54,557 bases of DNA from JAVVEZ01 sp032250895 (GTDB lineage Bacteria > Pseudomonadota > Gammaproteobacteria > Pseudomonadales > Pseudohongiellaceae), in NCBI GenBank assembly GCA_032250895.1, contig JAVVEZ010000013.1, positions 1 to 54,557 of the forward strand. The letters are read 5' to 3'. The position numbers and the translations under genes are program-made. Under the pieces are notes generated by a model that worked only from the letters and a program-made list of their open reading frames with translations, had not been told where the DNA came from and searched no databases. Numbering within the stretch: the first letter of the stretch is position 1; every line of letters starts with the position of its first letter. Shown piece after piece: positions 47,610-54,557 of the stretch.

Positions 47610-47969
47610 GTGACGATTCAATTACTGAAACTGCGTGATGTGCCCGATGATGAACAGCTGGATATTCGGGCACTGCTGGATGAGCATGGGATTGATTACT
47701 ATGAGACCAGTGCCGGCAACTGGGGGATTTCCATGCCGGCCCTGTGGCTGAAGGATGCGTCTCAATTTCAGCAGGCCAGAGCTCTGCTCGATGCCTATGC
47801 ACAGCAGCGGCTGCATACGGCAAAAGAGGAATATCAGCATTTGCAGGACTCAGGAAAGGCCCGTACCTTGCTTGACATCGTTCGGGAGAACCCCCTGCGT
47901 TTCATCGTCTACATGCTCATCATCATCGGTCTGGCGACTCTTTCTGTAGTACCATTCCTGTCATTTTAA
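47610..47969 (+). CDS. DUF6164 family protein
   Basis: A 119-residue protein from GTG 47610; an upstream TTG in frame lies inside the previous gene. The pattern LLKLRDVPDDEQLDIRALLDEHGIDYYETSAGNWGISMPALWL is the DUF6164 signature (LR-VP-DE...YET-AG-WG-S-PALW). A C-terminal membrane helix FIVYMLIIIGLATLSVVPFL anchors it. The soluble part faces the cytoplasm, if the positive-inside rule holds. Function unknown. Between DUF6644-like and pirin genes, all on the + strand and closely spaced. Confidence 0.75.
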   Translation: MTIQLLKLRDVPDDEQLDIRALLDEHGIDYYETSAGNWGISMPALWLKDASQFQQARALLDAYAQQRLHTAKEEYQHLQDSGKARTLLDIVRENPLRFIVYMLIIIGLATLSVVPFLSF

Positions 47970-47987
47970 AACTGAGGAAAGCCTGAC

Positions 47988-49007
47988 ATGAGCAGTGATC
48001 TCATTCTAGACATTCAGCCCCTGGGATTTCAGTGGAAGACCCTGGATCCCTTTTTGTTTTGTGTTCACCATCAGGATTTTTATCCGGCCGGCAATGCGCA
48101 GATGGGGCCGCAGGACTCTCTGGGCGGCAGGAACATTGGTCAGGACTTCCAGCGCAAGGATGGCTGGAACATGTACCATGGACAGCAGGTGCCGGGTTTT
48201 CCGGGCCATCCACATCGCGGTTTCGAGACCGTCACCATCGTTCAGAAAGGCGTGGTCGATCACGCCGATTCCCTTGGCGCCGCCGGACGCTATGGTAATG
48301 GCGATGTGCAGTGGATGACGGCCGGCAAGGGTATTCAACACAGTGAAATGTTTCCACTGCTCAGGCAGGATGCCGACAACACCATGGAACTGTTTCAGGT
48401 CTGGGTCAATCTGCCTGCCGCCAGTAAACTGGTGTCACCGCATTTCACGATGTTCTGGAACGAAAACATGCCCAGATATACCAGTGCCGACGGCCGTGTG
48501 ACGGTTGATGTCATAGCCGGTGATCTGCAGGGTATCTCCGCACTGGCGCCACCACCGGATTCCTGGGCGGCGGACCCCCGGCACCACCTGGGCATCTGGC
48601 TGGTCAGGCTGGCTGCCGGTGCCGAATGGGAAATGCCCGCGACGGTTTCCGGCCACAATCGCAGTCTTTATTTCTTTCAGGGGGACACCTTGACCCTGGC
48701 AGGCAAGGAACTGTCATCGGGACACAGTGCCCGGCTGCGACCGGAGCATGCCGTGACGCTGAAAAACACGGGCCAGCAGGAGGCACGGCTGTTGGTCCTG
48801 CAGGGGCAGCCGATTGGTGAGCCTGTTGCACATTACGGCCCCTTTGTGATGAACAGCCGGGAAGAACTGCAACAGGCCTTTATCGATTACCAGCGTGATC
48901 AGTTTGGGGGCTGGCCCTGGCCACGTGATGACCAGGTGCATCCTAGGGAGAGCAAGCGCTTTGCCCGCTATGATGACGGCCGCGAAGAGCATCCTGCCGG
49001 TGAATGA
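47988..49007 (+). CDS. Pirin family protein (second of two)
   Basis: A 339-residue bicupin. The first cupin contains HPHRGFETVTIV (iron ligands HPH), MTAGKGIQHSEM with the further His/Glu, all standard for pirins. It differs from the pirin at 21 kb in length and in the region WKTLDPFLFCVHHQDFYPAG. The two may have different substrates. Some bacterial pirins oxidise quercetin-like flavonoids. The gene is part of a same-strand run with DUF6164 upstream (18 bases) and mscS-like downstream (29 bases). Confidence 0.9.
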   Translation: MSSDLILDIQPLGFQWKTLDPFLFCVHHQDFYPAGNAQMGPQDSLGGRNIGQDFQRKDGWNMYHGQQVPGFPGHPHRGFETVTIVQKGVVDHADSLGAAGRYGNGDVQWMTAGKGIQHSEMFPLLRQDADNTMELFQVWVNLPAASKLVSPHFTMFWNENMPRYTSADGRVTVDVIAGDLQGISALAPPPDSWAADPRHHLGIWLVRLAAGAEWEMPATVSGHNRSLYFFQGDTLTLAGKELSSGHSARLRPEHAVTLKNTGQQEARLLVLQGQPIGEPVAHYGPFVMNSREELQQAFIDYQRDQFGGWPWPRDDQVHPRESKRFARYDDGREEHPAGE

Positions 49008-49036
49008 TTTTTTGTACATGACAAGAGATTGTTTTT

Positions 49037-49870
49037 ATGGAAAATGAATTGCAGCAAGTGGCTGCTGTTTATGACCTTGTTGCAGAATTTTTGGTTAATT
49101 ATAGCTTCCAGTTGGTAGGCGCCATCCTGATTTTGATTCTGGGGGTGGTGGTGGCGCGCAAAGTCGGCAATCTGGTGCTGGCCCTGCTGAGCCGGAAGAA
49201 TATAGATATTACCCTGAGCCGCTTCGTGGCCAGCGGTGTTCGCATTCTTATCGTAGGCATGGTGGCGATTATCGCGCTGGGCAAGCTGGGCATCAGTATC
49301 ACGCCCTTTGTCGCCACCATCGGTGCTTTGTCCCTGGGTGCAGGGCTGGCCCTGCAGGGCTTGTTGTCCAACTATGGTGCCGGCGTCAGTATCATCGTGG
49401 CGCGTCCTTTCGTGGTGGGTGATACCATCATGGTCCAGGGAGTCAGCGGTGTCGTCAGAGAGGTACACCTGGCTTATACTCTGCTCAGCAATGAGGATGA
49501 AACCATCATCACCATACCCAACCGGCATATCATCGGGGAAATCATTCATAATTCTCACGAGGATACTGTTGTGGAACTGAAGGTTGGCATTGCCTACCAT
49601 TGTGATCCGCAGCTGGCGATCAATGTCATCAGTGCCGAGCTTGCCGGCATCGAAGGTGTCAGCGGCACGCGGGCAGCCCAGGTGGGAATAGATAATTTTG
49701 CGGACAGCAGCATCGAAATCGGCGTGCGTTTCTGGGCCAAAACCCTGCTGCTTCACCAAACCCGTTATCGAGCCAATATGGCCATTCACCGGGCGCTTGC
49801 AGCGCACAATATCGAGATACCCTTCCCGCAACGTGATGTGCATTTGCTGACTCAGGCGCAGCAGGCCTGA
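49037..49870 (+). CDS. Small-conductance mechanosensitive channel (MscS family)
   Basis: A 277-residue protein. Three membrane helices: TM1 about 19-42, TM2 about 63-82, TM3 with the pore helix GALSLGAGLALQGLLSNYGAGVSIIVARPF (Gly/Ala packing and the Q-GL-SN segment, as in E. coli MscS). The cytoplasmic beta domain has GDTIMVQGVSGVVREVHLAYTLL and ETIITIPNRHIIGEIIHN, and the C-terminal domain ends at IPFPQRDVHL, all conserved. It opens under membrane tension to release solutes after hypo-osmotic shock. Its length matches E. coli MscS (286). Confidence 0.95.
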   Translation: MENELQQVAAVYDLVAEFLVNYSFQLVGAILILILGVVVARKVGNLVLALLSRKNIDITLSRFVASGVRILIVGMVAIIALGKLGISITPFVATIGALSLGAGLALQGLLSNYGAGVSIIVARPFVVGDTIMVQGVSGVVREVHLAYTLLSNEDETIITIPNRHIIGEIIHNSHEDTVVELKVGIAYHCDPQLAINVISAELAGIEGVSGTRAAQVGIDNFADSSIEIGVRFWAKTLLLHQTRYRANMAIHRALAAHNIEIPFPQRDVHLLTQAQQA

Positions 49871-49899
49871 AATGCCGATAGAGATTCCCTGAGGTGGCG

Positions 49900-50490
49900 A
49901 TGCTTTATTCCGTGTTGCTGGCAGGCGGACGCTCATCCCGGATGGGGCAAAACAAGGCCTTGCTGAAATGGCGGGGGCAAACCTTGCTGGACCGTGCCCT
50001 GGCCCTTTTGCAGGGCACCGGGTCCGACCGGATATTTCTGAGTGGGCAATTTGACGGCTACGACTGCATTGCCGACCTCGTGCCCAACGCAGGACCGCTG
50101 GGTGGCATTTATTCGACGCTGGCTTTGATCAGAACCGAATATGTCCTGGATGGCTCGCTCCTGCTGGTGGTACCGGTTGATATGCCCCTGTTGTCCAGCA
50201 ATGCCCTGGCAAGGCTGCTGGTCAACATGCAGGGCAGGCAGGCGGTGCGCTATGAGAATGAAATGTTTCCCTGTGCGCTCAGGACTTCCGAGGCACTCCA
50301 TGACTATTTGCATGAACAGCTGTTCAATGCAAACGACAAGCGCGGCCTGGTTTCGATGGGGGCCTTGCTGCACTACTTGCAGGCAGACAGCATCAGCAGC
50401 AAGGGTCTGGAGCCGGAGGTTTTTTTGAATGTCAACAGGCCGGAAGACTGGCTGAAAATGCAGCATATGAGCGTCGGCCAGGACCTTTGA
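49900..50490 (+). CDS. mobA: Molybdenum cofactor guanylyltransferase
   Basis: A 196-residue protein from ATG 49900 (GAGG 5 bases upstream; a GTG at 49894 is less likely). The nucleotide-binding N-terminus SVLLAGGRSSRMGQNKALLKW is diagnostic of MobA, followed by VPVDMPLLSS (metal-site Asp) and a C-terminal FLNVNRPEDW. It adds GMP to molybdopterin, giving the MGD form needed by formate dehydrogenases such as the one encoded next door. That functional tie explains the neighbourhood, though the genes converge and are not cotranscribed. Confidence 0.95.
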   Translation: MLYSVLLAGGRSSRMGQNKALLKWRGQTLLDRALALLQGTGSDRIFLSGQFDGYDCIADLVPNAGPLGGIYSTLALIRTEYVLDGSLLLVVPVDMPLLSSNALARLLVNMQGRQAVRYENEMFPCALRTSEALHDYLHEQLFNANDKRGLVSMGALLHYLQADSISSKGLEPEVFLNVNRPEDWLKMQHMSVGQDL

Positions 50491-50546
50491 CGAAGAATTG
50501 ACTTCGGCTGTTCGTCATTCCCGGTCGGAGATCACTCAAGGCTGAA

Positions 50547-50580
50547 GAACCGGGCAGGTTACTGGGAGCCTGCCCGGTTC
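50547..50580. terminator. Bidirectional hairpin between mobA and fdsA
   Basis: A 12-bp perfect inverted repeat GAACCGGGCAGG / CCTGCCCGGTTC with a 10-base loop, between convergent stop codons. No T-run on either side, but position and stability make a shared terminator likely. Confidence 0.6.
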
Positions 50581-50585
50581 CGGCA

Positions 50586-53435
50586 TCAGGAAATGACTTC
50601 CTCGATCTTGCGGCGCGTTTCATTGTAGTCGAGATACTGCTCCTGCCAGCGGGAGAGATGATCACAGACTTCCACCTGTACCGCCGTCACCTTGTATTCG
50701 GGACATTCGGTTGCCCAGTCGCTGAATTCGGTGGTCACCACATTGGCGCCTGATTCCGGCATGTGGAAGGTGGTATAGACCACCCCCGGCTGCATCCTGT
50801 CGGAAATCCTGGCCACCAGCGTGGTTTCACCCTTGCGGCTGCGGATTGCCACGCGGTCGCCATCCCGGATCTGGCGTTCTTCGGCGTCATGCGCATGAAT
50901 TTCCAGTATGTCCTGACTGTGCCACAGATTGTTCATCGTGCGGCGGGTCTGGGCTCCCACGTTATACTGGCTCAGAATACGACCGGTGGTCAGAATCAGG
51001 GGGAATTTCGGCGTGATGCGTTCTTCGGTGGGCACGAATTCGGTAACTTCGAACTTGCCCTTGCCACGCACGAAACGGTCGATGTGCATGATCGGCGTGC
51101 CCTGTGGGGCCTCGTCATTGCAGGGCCATTGCACACTGCCTTCGGTATCCAGTTTGTGGAAACTGATATTGGCGAAGCTGGGCGTCAGCCGGGCGATTTC
51201 GTCCATGATTTCCGAGGGTTCGTTGTAGCGCATGTCATAGCCCATGGCCTGGGCGAGCTCACAGGTGACTTCCCATTCATGCTTGCCGGTTTTGGGTGCC
51301 ATTACCGGGCGGACACGGCCAAGCCGGCGTTCCGCATTGGTAAAGGTGCCGTCTTTTTCCAGGAAGGACGTGCCGGGCAGGAAGACGTGGGCAAACTTGG
51401 CGGTTTCATTCAGGAACAGATCCTGCACCACACAGCATTCCAGTTTTTCCAGCGCGGCTTCGACGTGCTTGGTGTCCGGGTCGGATTGGGCAATGTCTTC
51501 GCCCTGGATATACATGCCCTTGTATTCACCCCTGATGGCGGCATTGAACATATTGGGAATGCGGAAGCCAGGCTCACCATCGAGTTCCATGCCCCAGGCG
51601 TCCTCGAAGGATTTGCGGGTCGTGGCATCACTGACCGGGCGATAATCGGAGAATTCATGGGGAAAGGAGCCCATGTCACAGGAACCCTGCACATTGTTCT
51701 GGCCGCGCAAGGGATTGACACCGCCGCCGTTGAATCCGATGTTGCCGGTCAACATGGCCAGATTGGCCATGCCCATGACCATCGTGGAGCCCTGGGAGTG
51801 CTCGGTCACGCCAAGACCATAGTAGATGGAGGCATGTTCGGCACTGGCGTATTTGCGTGCCGCTTCCCGCACGACTTCTGCGGGAGCGCCCAGCAGATGA
51901 GCGACCGCTTCCGGTGAATTTTTTGGGTCCCTGATAAAGGTCAGCCATTCCTGGAAGGCCTCCATGTCGCAGCGTTGCTGCACGTAATCCATGTCCGCCA
52001 GACCTTCTGCCACGATGGTATGGGCCAGGGCGTTGATCAGAGCCACATTGGAGCCGGGCAGTAGTGGCAAATGGATGCTGGCCTTGACATGGGGCGATTC
52101 CACCAGATCGATCCGGCGTGGGTCCGCCACGATCAGTTCCGCACCTTCACGCAATCGTTTTTTCATGCGCGAGGCGAAGACCGGATGCGCATCCGTTGGG
52201 TTGGCTCCGATCAGCAGCATCAGATCGGTGGCGTCGACACTGGCAAAGTCCTGGGTGCCGGCGGAGGTGCCCAGGGTCTGTTTCAGACCATAGCCGGTGG
52301 GAGAGTGGCAGACGCGGGCGCAGGTGTCGACATTGTTGTTGGCGAAAGCCGTGCGAATCAGTTTCTGCACGACAAAGACTTCTTCATTGGTGGTGCGTGA
52401 AGACGTGATGCCACCGATGGACTTGCGGCCGTATTTTTGCTGAATGGCTTTGAAGCGATCGGCCGCGAAGCCAATGGCTTCCTCCCAGGAGACTTCACGC
52501 CAGGGATCACTGGTTTTTTCCCGTACCATCGGATTCAGAATGCGTTCCTTGTGGCTGGCGTAGCCCCAGGCAAAACGACCCTTCACGCAGGAATGACCGT
52601 CGTTGGCCTTGCCGCTCTTGGCCGGGACCATGCGCACCACCTGGTCACCCTTCATTTCGGCTCTGAAAGTACAGCCCACGCCACAATAGGCACAGGTGGT
52701 TTCCACCGAATGTTCCGGGGTGCCGAGTTCGATGACGGATTTTTCATTCAAGGTGGCGGTAGGGCAGGCCTGCACACAGGCGCCACAAGAGACGCATTCG
52801 GAATTGAAGAAGCTTTCTTCGATGCCGGCACTGACGTGGGATTCGAAGCCTCTGCCGCCGATGGTCAGCGCAAAGGTTCCCTGGACTTCCTCACAGGCGC
52901 GGACACAGCGCGAGCAGACGATGCACTTGCTGGCCTCGAAACTGAAATAGGGGTTGCTGTTGTCGGTTTTGGCATCGAGGTGGTTGTCCCCATCATAACC
53001 GTAGCGCACTTCGCGCAGGCCGACAGCGCCGGCCATGTCCTGCAATTCACAGTCGCCGTTGGCAGAGCAGGTCAAACAGTCCAGGGGATGATCGGAAATA
53101 TAAAGTTCCATCACACCCTTGCGTAATTTACCGAGTTTGGCGTTCTGTGTGGTGACTTTGAGCCCTTCTTCCACTGGTGTGGTACAGGAAGCCGGAGTGC
53201 CGCGGCGACCCTCGATTTCGACGAGGCACAAACGGCAGGAACCGAAGGGCTCAAGGCTGTCGGTGGCGCATAATTTAGGGATGGTCACGCCCAGCATCTG
53301 GGAGGCGCGCATAATGCTGGTGCCTGCCGGGACAGTGATTGTCTGACCATCGATCTCAAGGCTTACCAACTGGGTTTTCAGTTCGGCATTCCTGGCCAGT
53401 GGCGTTCCATAATCGATCTCTTTAATCATGCTCAT
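50586..53435 (-). CDS. fdsA: NAD-dependent formate dehydrogenase, catalytic (alpha) subunit
   Basis: A 949-residue protein. N-terminal [2Fe-2S] ferredoxin domain (C56, C67, C70, C84), NuoG-like cysteines (C120, C123, C129), two [4Fe-4S] sites (C171, C174, C177, C181 and C214, C217, C220, C224), then a molybdopterin domain opening with C248, C251, C255 and C283 for another cluster. The molybdenum ligand is C376 in CARVCHSPTGYG, beside H377. This layout equals the soluble FdsABG/FDH enzymes that oxidise formate and reduce NAD. Its start overlaps the fdsB stop (ATGA). fdsC and fdsD do not follow it; a convergent mobA comes instead. Confidence 0.94.
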   Translation of the reverse strand: MSMIKEIDYGTPLARNAELKTQLVSLEIDGQTITVPAGTSIMRASQMLGVTIPKLCATDSLEPFGSCRLCLVEIEGRRGTPASCTTPVEEGLKVTTQNAKLGKLRKGVMELYISDHPLDCLTCSANGDCELQDMAGAVGLREVRYGYDGDNHLDAKTDNSNPYFSFEASKCIVCSRCVRACEEVQGTFALTIGGRGFESHVSAGIEESFFNSECVSCGACVQACPTATLNEKSVIELGTPEHSVETTCAYCGVGCTFRAEMKGDQVVRMVPAKSGKANDGHSCVKGRFAWGYASHKERILNPMVREKTSDPWREVSWEEAIGFAADRFKAIQQKYGRKSIGGITSSRTTNEEVFVVQKLIRTAFANNNVDTCARVCHSPTGYGLKQTLGTSAGTQDFASVDATDLMLLIGANPTDAHPVFASRMKKRLREGAELIVADPRRIDLVESPHVKASIHLPLLPGSNVALINALAHTIVAEGLADMDYVQQRCDMEAFQEWLTFIRDPKNSPEAVAHLLGAPAEVVREAARKYASAEHASIYYGLGVTEHSQGSTMVMGMANLAMLTGNIGFNGGGVNPLRGQNNVQGSCDMGSFPHEFSDYRPVSDATTRKSFEDAWGMELDGEPGFRIPNMFNAAIRGEYKGMYIQGEDIAQSDPDTKHVEAALEKLECCVVQDLFLNETAKFAHVFLPGTSFLEKDGTFTNAERRLGRVRPVMAPKTGKHEWEVTCELAQAMGYDMRYNEPSEIMDEIARLTPSFANISFHKLDTEGSVQWPCNDEAPQGTPIMHIDRFVRGKGKFEVTEFVPTEERITPKFPLILTTGRILSQYNVGAQTRRTMNNLWHSQDILEIHAHDAEERQIRDGDRVAIRSRKGETTLVARISDRMQPGVVYTTFHMPESGANVVTTEFSDWATECPEYKVTAVQVEVCDHLSRWQEQYLDYNETRRKIEEVIS

Positions 53436-54556
53436 TGGAAATCACCTTTAAAATGTTTGACTGCACTCATCACCGGAATGGGTGTCAGACCTCCCATGGC
53501 GCACAGGGACGCCGACTCCATGGTGTCGCACAGGTCTTTCAGAATGATCTGCTGGGCTTCACGCTCAGCCTCATTGGTGGCAGCGGTAATTCTGTCTATG
53601 ACCTCCACACCGCGCACCGCACCGATACGGCAGGGAGTACATTTGCCGCAGGATTCCACGGCACAGAATTCCATTGCGAAGCGGGCCTGTTTCGCCATAT
53701 CGACGCTGTCGTCAAATACTACTACGCCACCGTGGCCCAGCATACCCCCGGCCTTGGCGAAGGCTTCATAATCCAGTGGCGTATCCAGTAATTCGGCGGG
53801 GAAGTAGGCACCCAGGGGGCCGCCCACCTGTACCGCACGCAAGGGACGGCCAGTCGCCGTGCCGCCACCAAAGTCTTCGATCAGTTGCCGCAGGGTCAGA
53901 CCGAACGCTTTTTCCACCAGTCCGCCGCGTTTGATATTGCCGCCAAGCTGGAAGGGCATGGTGCCGAGAGAACGGCCCAGACCATATTCAGCGTAGTGTT
54001 TTCCACCTTTTTCCATGATGACGGGTATGCTGGCCAGGGAGATGACGTTGTTGACGACCGTCGGTTTGCCGAACAGACCTTCGATGGCGGGCAGGGGAGG
54101 TTTGAAGCGGATCTGCCCACGCTTGCCTTCCAGGCTTTCCAGCAGAGAGGTCTCCTCGCCACAGATGTAGGCACCGGCCCCCATCCTTACTTCCAGATCG
54201 AAATGTTTGCCTGAACCCTGAATGTCGTTCCCCAGATAGCCGGCGCTGCTGGCTGCTGCCATGGCCTCTTCAAGGATGACGCGGGTCAGTGGGTATTCGG
54301 AACGCAGGTAGATATAGCCCTTGTCGGCGCCGGTCGCGAGTCCGGCGATAATCATGCCTTCGATCAGGCTCAGGGGGTCACCTTCCATGATCATGCGGTC
54401 CGAGAATGTCCCGCTGTCACCTTCGTCGGCGTTGCAGACGATATATTTTTGATCGGCCTGGGTCCCGGCGACGGTCTTCCATTTGATGCCGGTGGGGAAG
54501 GCGGCGCCACCACGACCCCGCAGACCCGAGTCCAGCACTTCCTGGATGATCTGCTC
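53432..54556 (-). CDS. fdsB: NAD-dependent formate dehydrogenase, beta (NuoF-like) subunit, 5' end outside window
   Basis: The frame is open at the right edge (coding EQIIQEVLDSGLRGRGGAAF...), so only about 374 C-terminal residues are seen. The NADH/FMN-binding core SGLRGRGGAAFPTGIKW and CNADEGDSGTFSDR, then GAGAYICGEETSLLESLEG, and the [4Fe-4S] motif ESCGKCTPCRIGAVRG are those of NuoF-type flavoproteins. It passes electrons from fdsA iron-sulfur clusters to FMN and NAD. The first residue of the true protein and an expected fdsG gene lie outside the window to the right. Confidence 0.94.
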   Translation of the reverse strand, partial: EQIIQEVLDSGLRGRGGAAFPTGIKWKTVAGTQADQKYIVCNADEGDSGTFSDRMIMEGDPLSLIEGMIIAGLATGADKGYIYLRSEYPLTRVILEEAMAAASSAGYLGNDIQGSGKHFDLEVRMGAGAYICGEETSLLESLEGKRGQIRFKPPLPAIEGLFGKPTVVNNVISLASIPVIMEKGGKHYAEYGLGRSLGTMPFQLGGNIKRGGLVEKAFGLTLRQLIEDFGGGTATGRPLRAVQVGGPLGAYFPAELLDTPLDYEAFAKAGGMLGHGGVVVFDDSVDMAKQARFAMEFCAVESCGKCTPCRIGAVRGVEVIDRITAATNEAEREAQQIILKDLCDTMESASLCAMGGLTPIPVMSAVKHFKGDFQ

Positions 54557-54557
54557 A

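Overview
The window reads as a chromosomal piece of an aerobic, GC-rich gammaproteobacterium, probably a marine or environmental heterotroph. The evidence is three TonB-dependent receptors, several exported c-type cytochromes, NAD-linked formate dehydrogenase genes, aromatic ring-cleavage genes, and DUF6164/DUF6644/DUF6152-type proteins. No rRNA, tRNA or phage genes were seen. The assignment comes from reading the proteins, not from a search.

Layout, left part. 0-2.5 kb: 3' part of a TonB receptor, then a clear terminator. 2.9-5.3 kb: a Tat-exported thiamine-diphosphate (TPP) enzyme coupled to a periplasmic cytochrome c. 6.1-10.5 kb: sulfurtransferase, larC, larE, larB (nickel-pincer nucleotide synthesis) and a glycosyltransferase-like gene; larA is not in the window. 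10.6-13.1 kb: intradiol dioxygenase, dienelactone hydrolase and a TetR regulator whose palindromic operator fills the spacer of a near-consensus promoter. 13.2-21.9 kb: di-heme cytochrome lipoprotein, periplasmic propeller-like protein, RelA/SpoT-TPR protein, a Bacteroidota-like purK-purE pair, a bile-acid/sodium symporter-family gene, a DUF2452 protein, an aromatic/aspartate aminotransferase and a pirin.

Middle. 22.0-24.7 kb: a dispersed structured repeat, then the most striking region: three consecutive toxin-antitoxin modules, each packaged as an integron gene cassette. Two complete attC sites and one half site can be read, and each cassette's 5' end (GTTGGGC, GTTAACG, GTTATGC) is complementary, exactly or with one mismatch, to its own R'' box (GCCCAAC, CGCTAAC, GCATAAC). 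No integrase is visible, so this is an integrase-less cassette cluster. 24.8-28.6 kb: two alpha/beta hydrolases and a NarL-type two-component system. 28.6-34.4 kb: a 5'-truncated DUF6265 gene, then a TonB receptor with an OmpR-type two-component system. This module lies between two oppositely oriented pieces of an IS91-family transposase, as expected if an inversion broke one transposase gene.

Right part. 34.4-38.2 kb: a MacAB-like ABC export operon with a Yip1-type membrane protein. 38.2-39.1 kb: second copy of the structured repeat plus a DUF2147 gene, bracketed by 44-bp direct repeats. 39.1-41.4 kb: a TonB receptor behind a TPP riboswitch, hence probably a thiamine (precursor) receptor; a hairpin can mask its ribosome binding site. 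41.4-43.9 kb: DUF6152 protein, an unrecognised exported protein, a NadR-like kinase and a PnuC-family transporter, the last two possibly a thiamine or nicotinamide-riboside salvage pair. 44-50.5 kb: M16 protease, two small membrane proteins, a second pirin, an MscS channel and mobA. 50.6-54.6 kb: fdsA and partial fdsB, converging on mobA, whose product supplies the guanylated molybdenum cofactor such enzymes need.
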